Positions 13,478 to 20,238 of a DNA stretch of 37,668 nucleotides are shown here, in pieces. Source of the stretch: a virus; the IMG/VR virus record IMGVR_UViG_3300002231_000332, positions 11,309-48,976 of that record; one strand, written 5' to 3'. Under the pieces are notes generated by a model. That model had not been told where the DNA came from and searched no databases. It saw only the letters and a program-made list of their open reading frames with translations. Position 1 is the first letter of the stretch, and each line of letters starts with the position of its first letter. The translations under genes and the position numbers were made by a program.

Positions 13478-15043
13478 TTAGTCCTCGATAATGGCATGGC
13501 TCGTAGTAATAAGTGTCCCTATTGCCGATACAGCATTCTGAAGAGCACACCTGGTTACTTTTGCTGGATCTATGATTCCGCTACCCAGCAGATCCACCGT
13601 ATTGCCTGTTGACATATCGAAGCCATAGCCCTCGTCAAGCCCTAGGGCTCCGTCTAACAAGACATCTGGCTTCTTGCCGGCATTAGCCGCCATTTGCCGT
13701 AAGGGCTCCTGAATCGCCTTGAGCACAATCTGAGCACCATATTCCTGGTCAGAGTTATCTGCCTGTATCTCCACACCTCGGGCTGCCGACAGGAGTGCCA
13801 TGCCTCCGCCACATACCATCCCCTCTTGCTGAGCTGACTTCACTGCCTCAAGAGCATCTTCGATACGATGCTTCTTTTCTGTCATTTCTATTTCAGTGTT
13901 GCCCCCCACACTAATGATAGCAATGCCGCTAGCCAATCTAGTAATCCTCTCCTGGATTCTCTCACAAGCCTGCATGTTGTCTGTCTGCTCAAAGAGTGAT
14001 TTAAGAGAGTCAATCCTTTGTTCTACTTGGGCAGTATCCCCGTTTCCGCCAACGATGGTTGTAGCTATTTTTGATGCCTCAATCGTTTTAGCGTTTCCGA
14101 GGTGAGTCAGCTTGATGTCACGAAGGTTGAGCCCCGACTCTCTCGTTACAAAAGTGGCACCGACACTGGTAGCCAAGTCTTGGAGGATGTTCCTTCGCTC
14201 GTCTCCGTAGCGAGGTGCCTTGATGGCGGCGACCTTCATCGTTCCCCTCACCGTATTCATAATCATTGCCGCTAAAGCTTGACCCTCAATTTCTTCTGCT
14301 ACGACGACGATGGGGCGACCATCTCGTGCTGCCAGTTCTAGTGCTGGGAGGATATCTTCCACGAACTCAATCTTTTCATCTGTGATTAGGAAGAGAGGAT
14401 CGTTATACTTTAGAACTCCTCTCCGCTCATCAGTGATAAAGGCACTGGCGGCATAGCCGCTGTCGAAGCGGAAGCCCTCAACTACATCTAGGCTAGTCTC
14501 TAGAGATTTACCGTCCTCGATGGTTATTGAGCCGTCCTTGCCGATCATATCGATGGCTGTGGAGATGAGCTTTCCTATTGTCCGATCACCGTTAGCCGAG
14601 ATGGTGGCGATGTCTTCGATGTCGTCCAGCTTCGTCACTCTCTTAGCACTGGCTCGGAGGTTATTTACGATAACGGCTGTTGCCTTGTCGATGCCTCGCT
14701 TGAGCTCAACTGGAGATGCTCCAGCAGCGATGTATTTCTGTGCCTCAATGAAGATTGCCCGAGAGAGGACGATGGCTGTGGTGGTGCCGTCGCCAGCACT
14801 GGTGTTCGTCTCTTCGCTTGCCTGTTTGATTACTTGGGCACCGACATTTTCGAATGGGTCAGCAAAGTCTATGAACCGTGCTACTGTTACCCCGTCTTTG
14901 GTTATGATTGGATTTCCATTCTTAGGCTGAATAACAACATTCCTGCCCCTTGGTCCCATTGTGGCGGCAACATTGTCCGCCAACTTGTTAACTCCGTCTA
15001 GAATTTTTTGTGATAAAGAACTGCCGTCATCATAATTTTTCAT
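13478..15043 (-). CDS. groEL: Phage-encoded chaperonin GroEL (Hsp60)
   Basis: The 521-aa protein aligns by eye along its length to group I chaperonins: ATMGPRGRNVVIQ (about 27-39), KDGVTVAR, the ATPase segment TSAGDGTTTA at 81-90, the apical domain (IVVVAEEIEGQALAAMIMN) and VCGGGMALLSAARG. It would form the folding cage in the cytoplasm. It lacks the bacterial Gly-Gly-Met tail, ending SHAIIED. A GroES-like protein is encoded 11 kb away. It has its own promoter and a GGAGG ribosome site, so strong expression during virion assembly is likely. Confidence 0.95.
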   Translation of the reverse strand: MKNYDDGSSLSQKILDGVNKLADNVAATMGPRGRNVVIQPKNGNPIITKDGVTVARFIDFADPFENVGAQVIKQASEETNTSAGDGTTTAIVLSRAIFIEAQKYIAAGASPVELKRGIDKATAVIVNNLRASAKRVTKLDDIEDIATISANGDRTIGKLISTAIDMIGKDGSITIEDGKSLETSLDVVEGFRFDSGYAASAFITDERRGVLKYNDPLFLITDEKIEFVEDILPALELAARDGRPIVVVAEEIEGQALAAMIMNTVRGTMKVAAIKAPRYGDERRNILQDLATSVGATFVTRESGLNLRDIKLTHLGNAKTIEASKIATTIVGGNGDTAQVEQRIDSLKSLFEQTDNMQACERIQERITRLASGIAIISVGGNTEIEMTEKKHRIEDALEAVKSAQQEGMVCGGGMALLSAARGVEIQADNSDQEYGAQIVLKAIQEPLRQMAANAGKKPDVLLDGALGLDEGYGFDMSTGNTVDLLGSGIIDPAKVTRCALQNAVSAIGTLITTSHAIIED

Positions 15044-15076
15044 GTATCCTCCGAGAAAAGAAAAATCTCTCCTAGT

Positions 15077-15104
15077 ATTATAACCGTATTATTTAGAAAG
15101 TCAA
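15077..15104 (-). promoter_or_regulatory. Sigma70-type promoter for groEL
   Basis: TTGACT (15099-15104), a 16-bp spacer and a perfect TATAAT (15077-15082), about 35 bases before the GroEL ATG at 15043. Confidence 0.75.
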
Positions 15105-15112
15105 GGATTATT

Positions 15113-16123
15113 TTAAGCGGGATCTCCGCTCATCTTTATTGATGAAGCCAGAGGCATACTCTCCCACTTGAATCTAATCCTAAAAAGCTTCGAAGCGTCG
15201 GTTCCAGTTCCTGCCCAAACAACAATTGAGTTTTTTCCCACCGGCTCAAGTTCGATATGTTCAGAAGAAATCTTTTTAACCTTCTCGTTCTCAATCGGAT
15301 CAGAAACAGTTGCCGAGTATTTGCCTCCAGTTCCGTGACCAGTAACCTTGATGTAGTACGGAAATACATCGCCAGCGTCGATCCACTCTTCTAGGAAGTG
15401 TTCTTTGAGATCGTCGATATCCATGTCCAAGTAAAAGCTCAACAAAGCATCCCTCAGTGCCATTAATACCTCAGTGCCAGCATCATAATAGTGCTGAGTC
15501 TTTGGGTTCGTTCTGGATGCCTCTATCCCCTTCAAGTATTGTTTTCGCCCTGACGTGGTTGTGGCTCCGCCGAAATCTAACTTCTCCAGATTCTTCTTCA
15601 TGGGCTTTTCGGCTATAGACTTCATATCTAGCCCCAGTTGCTTTCCAAGGCGACCGATGCCAGGGTTCTTGAAGCCGATGTCGCCAGCACCTTTCGTCGA
15701 TTTTGCAGATAGTCCCAAGTAAGAGTCTTTTCCGAATTTCAGCAAGACATCTGTCGGATTTTTCCTAGACAGCACGTCCACTCCGGTTGCTCGGGACAAT
15801 ACACCTGGTCTGGCAGTCCACCAAGCCTGGCTGGGACTTCCATCATAGCCGTTTGAGGATGCCCAGGATAATGATGTATTCGCCATCTCGATAGCTCTGC
15901 CATCCTGGTCCTCGTATTGTTCCGGCGTTATCTCTCCTTTCCTCTTTTCAAAGGCAGCCAAGACCTCGGAAGACTGATCGCCATAAATGTCCCAGCTTCC
16001 TCCGCCACAATAATATCCAAGCAACATTTCGTTAATGTCGGCAGCTTTGGTGTTTGCTGATTCCAGCACTTTATCAATCTCTTCGTCGAGAAATTCCAAC
16101 AATAGCTTAGACTCTTTCTTCAT
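15113..16123 (-). CDS. Uncharacterised phage protein (336 aa)
   Basis: It starts MKKESKLLLEFLDEEIDKVL, an N-terminus of the type seen on virion-associated proteins of T4-like marine phages. The region TDVLLKFGKDSYLGLSAKST faintly recalls a PD-(D/E)XK nuclease core but has SAK in place of the acidic residue, so no nuclease activity is claimed. The C-terminal part is beta-rich (YYIKVTGHGTGGKYSATVSD). GGGAG precedes the ATG and its start overlaps the 62-aa gene's stop, so the two are co-translated from the perfect promoter at 16350-16378. Confidence 0.6.
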   Translation of the reverse strand: MKKESKLLLEFLDEEIDKVLESANTKAADINEMLLGYYCGGGSWDIYGDQSSEVLAAFEKRKGEITPEQYEDQDGRAIEMANTSLSWASSNGYDGSPSQAWWTARPGVLSRATGVDVLSRKNPTDVLLKFGKDSYLGLSAKSTKGAGDIGFKNPGIGRLGKQLGLDMKSIAEKPMKKNLEKLDFGGATTTSGRKQYLKGIEASRTNPKTQHYYDAGTEVLMALRDALLSFYLDMDIDDLKEHFLEEWIDAGDVFPYYIKVTGHGTGGKYSATVSDPIENEKVKKISSEHIELEPVGKNSIVVWAGTGTDASKLFRIRFKWESMPLASSIKMSGDPA

Positions 16124-16308
16124 TTCATCTTCTCCCTTTCGGACTCAATTCTGATCCGTATTTCTTCGCTTTTCAAAAATTCAGTTGCCATCTTGCCGAG
16201 TTGACCGGTGCCTCTCAGTTTAAGACATCTGCTCCACTGCCGATCATATTTCTTCTGTAGGGTGTGTAGCACTGTCTTGTACCATAACTTTCTAGAAAAC
16301 TCGACCAT
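16120..16308 (-). CDS. Small basic helical protein (62 aa)
   Basis: It begins MVEFSRKLWYKTVLHTLQKK and is rich in Lys and Arg throughout, with two predicted helices and no cysteine motif. It is the first gene after a perfect sigma70 promoter and one ACTATTTAT motif, and is coupled to the 336-aa gene by a four-base overlap. Nucleic-acid binding is possible from charge alone. Function unknown. Confidence 0.55.
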   Translation of the reverse strand: MVEFSRKLWYKTVLHTLQKKYDRQWSRCLKLRGTGQLGKMATEFLKSEEIRIRIESEREKMK

Positions 16309-16332
16309 GATAAATAACTTCCCATCTTCAAA

Positions 16333-16341
16333 ATAAATAGT
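16333..16341 (-). promoter_or_regulatory. ACTATTTAT motif at the start region of the 16.3 kb promoter
   Basis: This copy of ACTAYTTAY lies nine to seventeen bases downstream of a TATAAT box, overlapping the expected transcription start, and 24 bases before the ATG at 16308. Two promoter classes may therefore serve the same gene. Confidence 0.45.
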
Positions 16342-16349
16342 TCAGAAAG

Positions 16350-16378
16350 ATTATAAAACTTCTTTTCAGGCTTGTCAA
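16350..16378 (-). promoter_or_regulatory. Perfect-consensus sigma70 promoter
   Basis: TTGACA (16373-16378), 17 bp, TATAAT (16350-16355). The -35 abuts the U-tract of the upstream terminator. It drives the 62-aa and 336-aa genes. Confidence 0.8.
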
Positions 16379-16384
16379 GCAAAA

Positions 16385-16416
16385 AAGCCACCTGCTCAAA
16401 GGGATACAGGTGGCTT
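16385..16416 (-). terminator. Rho-independent terminator after the acidic core-like gene
   Basis: The stem GCCACCTG/CAGGTGGC (16387-16394 with 16407-16414), extended by two A-U pairs and a 12-base loop, is followed on the coding strand by six U residues. It insulates the acidic core-like gene from the next promoter. Confidence 0.88.
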
Positions 16417-16439
16417 CTTCTATCTTCTAGATGTATAGC

Positions 16440-17036
16440 TTATTGCTTAGCAGCTAGTCGTTCTTTTACTCGCTTGCTAACCTCGGCTACCAAGTCATCT
16501 AGGTTCTCGTACATATCTCTCATGGCAGGAGCTTCTTCCTCTTCCTCGGAAGCCATTTCCATCTCTTCTCCGCCCATGTCGTCAGCGGGTGCCTCTAGCT
16601 CGGAATCCATTTCCATCTCTTCCTCACCAGGTGCCTCGTCGGTGCCGGCGGCGGCAATCTTTTGTCCGAGCTTCACAAGAATTCCAGCCTCTTCTGGAGT
16701 GATGGAAAGCTCTTCTGCTCCCATGTCCATCTCAGGTGCTGGCTCTTCCAGGGCTTCCTCTTCTTCGTAATCCATCGCCATCTCTTCTTCTTCACTAACA
16801 ACTTCTTCGGTGCTAGCAACTTCTTCGGTCACGTCTTCGTCAACAACTTCTTCCTTAATCTCTTCTGCCGTGTCAGCCTCAACTGCTTCGGCGACTTCCT
16901 CTGTTTCGTCAGCAGCCTCTTCGACTACCTCTTCCTTGTACAAATCCGATACGAACTCTTCAGCTAGTGGTTGTAGGCTAGCCAATTTCATGAAATGACG
17001 GACTGAACCTTCTTCTAGCAACGTTTTCTTAGACAT
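16440..17036 (-). CDS. Highly acidic prohead-core-like protein (198 aa)
   Basis: The N-terminus MSKKTLLEEGSVRHFMKLAS resembles the conserved start of head-associated proteins in marine T4-like phages. Residues of about 35-170 are dominated by Glu with Val, Ala and Met (for example EEVVSEEEEMAMDYEEEEAL), with little predicted fold. The C-terminal 30 residues are a mixed-charge helix (LDDLVAEVSKRVKERLAAKQ). Such acidic, helical, disordered proteins fit a scaffold or core role in capsid assembly; this is inference. It has its own terminator, a leader hairpin and an ACTATTTAT motif upstream. Confidence 0.65.
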   Translation of the reverse strand: MSKKTLLEEGSVRHFMKLASLQPLAEEFVSDLYKEEVVEEAADETEEVAEAVEADTAEEIKEEVVDEDVTEEVASTEEVVSEEEEMAMDYEEEEALEEPAPEMDMGAEELSITPEEAGILVKLGQKIAAAGTDEAPGEEEMEMDSELEAPADDMGGEEMEMASEEEEEAPAMRDMYENLDDLVAEVSKRVKERLAAKQ

Positions 17037-17062
17037 AACTCTCTCTCCCTATGAATATTAAT

Positions 17063-17077
17063 TCGCCTTTGTGGCGA
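17063..17077 (-). other. Leader hairpin upstream of the acidic core-like gene
   Basis: TCGCC-ACAAA-GGCGA forms a short stem-loop 27 bases before the ATG and 15 bases upstream of the GGGAGAG ribosome site. No U-tract follows, so it is not a terminator. It may stabilise the mRNA. Confidence 0.35.
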
Positions 17078-17098
17078 TAAAGAAACTTTAAATCATCT

Positions 17099-17107
17099 AT
17101 AAATAGT
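17099..17107 (-). promoter_or_regulatory. ACTATTTAT motif upstream of the acidic core-like gene
   Basis: This copy of ACTAYTTAY lies 62 bases upstream of the ATG at 17036, leaving room for a leader that contains the hairpin. The virion-type product fits late expression. Confidence 0.5.
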
Positions 17108-17134
17108 GTTCAGAAAGGCAAAAATCCCTTTTTA

Positions 17135-17371
17135 TCACTCTATAACAAGCAATCTTTTATTAAGCTTGTTTAATGCCTTATCTTGTATCTGCTTCACTCT
17201 CACATAACTAATTCCCAGCCTTTCAGAAATCTGGTGGAGAGTCATTTCTCCATTCTTCTCTATGGATATCGCCACACAGTTGTTGTCCTCTTTATGCTCT
17301 ATCCACAGCCTACAATCCTCTTTCAGGCACATGTCGCCCGATGTGTAGCACTTCTTAGCGCAGTCCTTCAT
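17135..17371 (-). CDS. Cys-rich protein with sigma70 region 4-like helix-turn-helix
   Basis: The 78-aa protein has a Cys-rich N-terminal half (C4, C8, C15, C20, C32) that may bind metal. The C-terminal part MTLHQISERLGISYVRVKQI then QDKALNKLNKRL is a close match to the sigma70 region 4 helix-turn-helix that contacts -35 elements. It lacks regions 1-3, so it is not a full sigma factor. It may be a transcription regulator or co-activator for phage promoters. A TTGACA/GATAAT promoter lies 75 bases upstream inside the previous gene. It overlaps that gene by four bases. Confidence 0.8.
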   Translation of the reverse strand: MKDCAKKCYTSGDMCLKEDCRLWIEHKEDNNCVAISIEKNGEMTLHQISERLGISYVRVKQIQDKALNKLNKRLLVIE

Positions 17372-17670
17372 ATATCCATTTCCTCTTCGAACATGTCGAA
17401 CAAGCCTTCTATCTCATCTTCTGATAGTCTGAACTTTCTCTTTACATTATCGGACGTTTGCTTCTCTTTGTCAAGTATTTTCTGCTTACTTTTCACAAAA
17501 AGATGCTTCTTTTTTTTGAACTCTATTATGTAGTCAGCAAACTTCGGGTCGTCTTCCAGGAAAGAAGATACAACTCCTCTGAAAAACTGTCTCTTTGTAA
17601 GACCCTCGTGCTTGAGCTTGATAAGTAGCTTGGCATAAGTGGTGTCTTCGTCCTCGAACCCGATGATCAC
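17368..17670 (-). CDS. Conserved-looking phage protein (100 aa)
   Basis: It starts MIIGFEDEDTTYAKLLIKLK, continues basic (EFKKKKHLFVKSKQKILDKE) and ends with an acidic helix (EDEIEGLFDMFEEEMDI). The fixed order with the Cys-rich sigma4-like protein after and the CxxC protein before recalls gene neighbourhoods of marine T4-like phages, but no function is known to me. It overlaps both neighbours by four bases. A promoter for the next gene is embedded in it. Confidence 0.6.
   Translation of the reverse strand: MIIGFEDEDTTYAKLLIKLKHEGLTKRQFFRGVVSSFLEDDPKFADYIIEFKKKKHLFVKSKQKILDKEKQTSDNVKRKFRLSEDEIEGLFDMFEEEMDI
17446..17474 (-). promoter_or_regulatory. Internal sigma70-type promoter upstream of the sigma4-like gene
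   Basis: TTGACA (17469-17474), 17 bp, GATAAT (17446-17451) lie inside the 100-aa gene, about 75 bases before the sigma4-like start. Both hexamers are near perfect, but the location within coding sequence leaves doubt. Confidence 0.55.
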
Positions 17671-17924
17671 TTCATACCCGATTCGAAGTTCTCAACAACC
17701 GAGGTGGCTGCCTTCCAGCAACTTGTACAGTAAAGCCTGACCACATTCTCGTCATTCTTTACTACTACATGCCAGGACTTCACCATCTCCTTATCCTTTT
17801 TGTCGAACGATTTCAAACAAGCACTACACTCGTCTGGTAATCTATCGAACATGTTCATTTTCTGTTGTAGGTCTTTTTTCGCTCGTTTGGAAGACTTCGT
17901 AGTCTTTTTTATCTTTTTCGGCAT
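17667..17924 (-). CDS. Zinc-finger-like protein with two CxxC pairs (85 aa)
   Basis: It begins MPKKIKKTTKSSKRAKKDLQ, then NMFDRLPDECSACLKSFDKK with CSAC at about 34-37 and LYCTSCWKA with a second CxxC near residue 66. Four cysteines in two pairs suggest a zinc ribbon. The N-terminus is strongly basic. It overlaps the end of the HELVH lipoprotein gene by 83 bases in another frame, unusually long for this genome; a shorter start at about 17858 is possible. A regulatory nucleic-acid-binding role is plausible. Confidence 0.6.
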   Translation of the reverse strand: MPKKIKKTTKSSKRAKKDLQQKMNMFDRLPDECSACLKSFDKKDKEMVKSWHVVVKNDENVVRLYCTSCWKAATSVVENFESGMK

Positions 17925-18522
17925 TCTTTAAATCCATCAATTTTAAAATTTCGTTTGCTTCTTTAATGAGTCGTGTATGGTTTTCTGTCCATCCAGGATA
18001 TATGTCGCCCTCGTGGTCTGGGTCTCCTCGGTTGTCTGGAGAGAGAACCCTTATCGAGGCATGGACAAGTTCGTGAATCAGAGATGTGTCTGGAACTTTT
18101 TCTCCTGGACCTAAGTAAACAACGACATAATCTTTGTCTAGTGTAAGTCCGATTGCTGTCCCTTGTTCGATGAAAGAGCCGTCCATCCGATAGCCATTGT
18201 TGAATACCATCTTTTCTAGTCTCCATTCAATGGTCATCCTATTCAAATTCTTGAGCACGATGTTCGACTTATCTCCGAATCTCTTATACCACTCCATGTA
18301 GAAAATGTGTAATGCTAGCGATGTGTCGGCTGGGTCTGGGAAGTCGCAGGATGGTTCTATCTGATAGGACATATCCCATCCTGGTATTCTCGTTATCTCG
18401 CTCTTTTCCTCACAGGAGGCAGGTCGAACTTTAACATCTTCGCCGAGAGATACACACCCAGCACCCAGGAAAAGTATGGCTGCTAATGACACAATGGGGA
18501 GGGTAAAAACTCTAGACACCAT
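17842..18522 (-). CDS. Lipoprotein with HExxH metallopeptidase-like site
   Basis: The 226-aa protein has a signal peptide MVSRVFTLPIVSLAAILFLG ending in the lipobox GAGC (C23). Residues 149-155 read IHELVHA, with H150, E151 and H154 as an HExxH zinc site. It should be exported and anchored in a membrane, where it could process envelope proteins or peptidoglycan. The C-terminus is charged. A phage-encoded lipoprotein protease is unusual. The ATG has no Shine-Dalgarno but lies two bases from an ACTACTTAC motif. Family not identified. Confidence 0.65.
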   Translation of the reverse strand: MVSRVFTLPIVSLAAILFLGAGCVSLGEDVKVRPASCEEKSEITRIPGWDMSYQIEPSCDFPDPADTSLALHIFYMEWYKRFGDKSNIVLKNLNRMTIEWRLEKMVFNNGYRMDGSFIEQGTAIGLTLDKDYVVVYLGPGEKVPDTSLIHELVHASIRVLSPDNRGDPDHEGDIYPGWTENHTRLIKEANEILKLMDLKNAEKDKKDYEVFQTSEKRPTTENEHVR

Positions 18523-18524
18523 AA

Positions 18525-18533
18525 GTAAGTAGT
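18525..18533 (-). promoter_or_regulatory. ACTACTTAC motif before the HELVH lipoprotein gene
   Basis: The motif starts after the methyltransferase stop codon and ends two bases before the ATG at 18522. If it is a -10 element, the message would start inside the gene, so here it may act differently or be coincidental. Confidence 0.35.
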
Positions 18534-18537
18534 ATTT

Positions 18538-19017
18538 TTACCTAGTGATCGCTCCCATCAGCGGGTTTTGCTGCTTCCAGTGGTCCCGAAAAACAACAAC
18601 TGCGGACGGAAACGGGGCTGACATACTGCTATCGCTAAATTTGATTCGCCCTTTTATGAAGTAGATCTCGGCGGCTTTCATACAATACTCGTGCCAATAC
18701 GATGTATCAGTCCGAGAAGGTATTAGCATTACAACAGTAGTCTTTTCTTTTCGACTCTCGTCGTAAGCCTTTTTTACCCAGCTCTTTATCGCCTTGCCAT
18801 ATGGTGGGTTGACGAATATTGATTTGTTCGGACCCCATTCCTGTGCTAGTCCGTCGTCGTCCTCCGTAAAGAAGTTCTTACATTTGGCATTCTCGGTGGA
18901 GGCACAGGGGTCCAAATCAAAGCTGAACTCCTCGTTTAGTTTGTCGAACAGCTTTTGAGGAGTTTCCCAACTCATATCTTTACTGCTAAACATAACCTTT
19001 TTTGTATTCTTATCCAT
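18538..19017 (-). CDS. Phage DNA N6-adenine methyltransferase (Dam family)
   Basis: The 159-aa protein matches the small phage Dam-type family: WETPQKLFDKLNEEFSFDLD (17-36), CASTENAKCKNFF, the catalytic motif NPPYG at 70-74, and MLIPSRTDTSYWH near 105. It should methylate adenine in DNA using S-adenosylmethionine, perhaps protecting phage DNA from host restriction. Family members are commonly about 150-180 aa, so it is full length. It follows two tiny membrane-protein genes in the same direction. Confidence 0.9.
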   Translation of the reverse strand: MDKNTKKVMFSSKDMSWETPQKLFDKLNEEFSFDLDPCASTENAKCKNFFTEDDDGLAQEWGPNKSIFVNPPYGKAIKSWVKKAYDESRKEKTTVVMLIPSRTDTSYWHEYCMKAAEIYFIKGRIKFSDSSMSAPFPSAVVVFRDHWKQQNPLMGAITR

Positions 19018-19044
19018 TTCTGTTCCTTTTTCTCTCGACTATTG

Positions 19045-19161
19045 TTATCTGTAATATTTGGTTACGGTCCATATGAAGATCACAACAAATGCCCACGGCA
19101 TCAGTGTCTCCGCTGCTAAGAGTAGAAAGTCTACTCCTAGCCAATCATTCTCCGGCATCAT
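19045..19161 (-). CDS. Small membrane protein (38 aa)
   Basis: Starting MMPENDWLGVDFLLLAAETL, the frame continues through a hydrophobic stretch (MPWAFVVIFIWTVTKYY) to TAA. GAGGAG lies four bases before the first ATG, a very good ribosome site. It overlaps the end of the 49-aa gene upstream by 17 bases. A single membrane span is visible. It could be a small holin-like or superinfection protein, but no family is recognised. Confidence 0.6.
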   Translation of the reverse strand: MMPENDWLGVDFLLLAAETLMPWAFVVIFIWTVTKYYR

Positions 19162-19294
19162 TGAACTCCTCACACATTCGATCAACCCCCATTGGAGCCA
19201 AGAATGCTGAAGCAAGGAGGGCTACAATAAAGAGCCCAACTATCGATAACATGGCAATAAAGAAAATGCTGCTACAGCGCTCCCTATAGCTCAT
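19145..19294 (-). CDS. Small membrane protein (49 aa)
   Basis: The ATG at 19294 overlaps the dUTPase stop as ATGA. The product begins MSYRERCSSIFFIAMLSIVG, followed by LFIVALLASAFLAPMG and an acidic end (CEEFNDAGE). One membrane segment with a basic N-terminus is evident. Its stop overlaps the next small membrane gene, so the pair is likely co-translated. Function unknown. Confidence 0.6.
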   Translation of the reverse strand: MSYRERCSSIFFIAMLSIVGLFIVALLASAFLAPMGVDRMCEEFNDAGE

Positions 19295-19821
19295 GATCTC
19301 TCGCCTTCGAAATCAAAGCACATGTCAGCATACACAGGAAGTTTTGAAAGCAGATCCTGCTTCTTGTTGTCAGTGCTCCCCAATGCACCATCCTTACGAT
19401 CACTCATCGCTATCGGATAGTAGTTATACAAATCTTGGTCATGCTTCTCGAATGCTTTAAAGTGAACAATCGGATACATCACCACTTGAGCAATTTTATC
19501 ACCTGGACTGATTTGTCGCTGCTCTGTGCCAACATTGTGTAGGTTGACAAAGACTTCGCCATCATAGCCTGGATCAATAACACATGCTCCAACCAGTAAA
19601 TTCTTCTTGGAAGCATTGCCAGAGCGGTTCTTCACCTCCAAGCAGTATCCGTGAGGAATACCAAACTTGTAGCCTGTCTGAAACAGCTTGCTTTGACCGG
19701 GCTCGATTGAAATCGACTCTTTGTTTTCTGGATTGAAAAACAAATCCAATCCGGCATCACTCGGGTTTGCACGCTCAGGGGGCAAAGCATCTTCTCTTAC
19801 TCTTACATATTCTAATATCAT
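19291..19821 (-). CDS. dut: dUTP diphosphatase (dUTPase)
   Basis: The 176-aa protein has the family motifs: DAGLDLFF (22-29), RSG at 66-68 followed by an insert, GACVIDPGYDGEVFV (78-92), SPGDKIAQVVMYP (105-117), and the flexible C-terminal GALGSTD (145-151). It hydrolyses dUTP to dUMP and pyrophosphate, keeping uracil out of DNA and supplying dUMP. The extra tail beyond the last motif (KKQDLLSKLPVYADMCFDFE) is longer than usual. It works alongside the class II RNR encoded in this window. Confidence 0.93.
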   Translation of the reverse strand: MILEYVRVREDALPPERANPSDAGLDLFFNPENKESISIEPGQSKLFQTGYKFGIPHGYCLEVKNRSGNASKKNLLVGACVIDPGYDGEVFVNLHNVGTEQRQISPGDKIAQVVMYPIVHFKAFEKHDQDLYNYYPIAMSDRKDGALGSTDNKKQDLLSKLPVYADMCFDFEGERS

Positions 19822-19826
19822 TTTCC

Positions 19827-20000
19827 CTAATCCTTTACTTGATAGAAGGGCATCTGACGAGGCAGAACGATCTTCTTGTTTCCTTCTACATCAAGCTCAA
19901 ACTCTGTTTGTCGATACACAGACACTTCATTGTCAACTTCTACCCGGACAAATTTATCCTCAAAGTTATTCGGGTCGCTTACTAGTTCCATTCTAATCAT
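19827..20000 (-). CDS. Small uncharacterised protein (57 aa)
   Basis: The ATG at 20000 follows GGAG, and the protein begins MIRMELVSDPNNFEDKFVRV and ends VLPRQMPFYQVKD. It is acidic and beta-rich with no cysteine or membrane segment. It lies in a compact run between the small lipoprotein and dUTPase. Function unknown. Confidence 0.55.
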   Translation of the reverse strand: MIRMELVSDPNNFEDKFVRVEVDNEVSVYRQTEFELDVEGNKKIVLPRQMPFYQVKD

Positions 20001-20010
20001 TTTCTTTCTC

Positions 20011-20178
20011 CTATCGCTCTATGTGGACTACCATATCTGGAAATGCAATGACTTCTTCATTCACACATCCAGCATCACCGGCATCGGACAGTCCACCGTC
20101 CAAGTCGGTACATCTTACTCTATCATCTTCGATACATCCTGTCAAGGACAAAATGCCTGCTACTATAATTTTTTTCAT
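20011..20178 (-). CDS. Small lipoprotein (55 aa)
   Basis: It begins MKKIIVAGILSLTGCIEDDR: a two-lysine start, a short hydrophobic core and a lipobox LTGC (C15), which together predict a secreted lipoprotein. The mature part is short and acidic with two more cysteines (C24 and C38) that might form a disulfide. AAGGAG lies eight bases upstream. It is one of three lipoprotein-like genes here. Function unknown; superinfection exclusion is a common job for such proteins. Confidence 0.65.
   Translation of the reverse strand: MKKIIVAGILSLTGCIEDDRVRCTDLDGGLSDAGDAGCVNEEVIAFPDMVVHIER
20117..20145 (-). promoter_or_regulatory. Weak sigma70-like promoter candidate inside the small lipoprotein gene
   Basis: TTGACA (20140-20145), 17 bp, TAGAGT (20117-20122). 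The -10 is poor but similar to the TAGGGT of the 5.0 kb promoter. It could serve the 57-aa gene and dUTPase. Confidence 0.3.
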
Positions 20179-20238
20179 AACTTACTCCTTTTGCCTCTCA
20201 AGTATAAAATACGGGAGAGGAACAATATTAATATTCTT

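Noticed and set aside
15113-16123. PD-(D/E)XK nuclease reading of the 336-aa protein
   Set aside because: Only one aspartate and a lysine of the core are visible, and the acidic residue before the lysine is missing.
17099-17107. TATAAATA-like sequence reading rightward (also at 13466)
   Set aside because: T4-type late boxes would have to point along the genes, but these read on the plus strand where no genes lie; the coding-strand pattern ACTATTTAT was reported instead.
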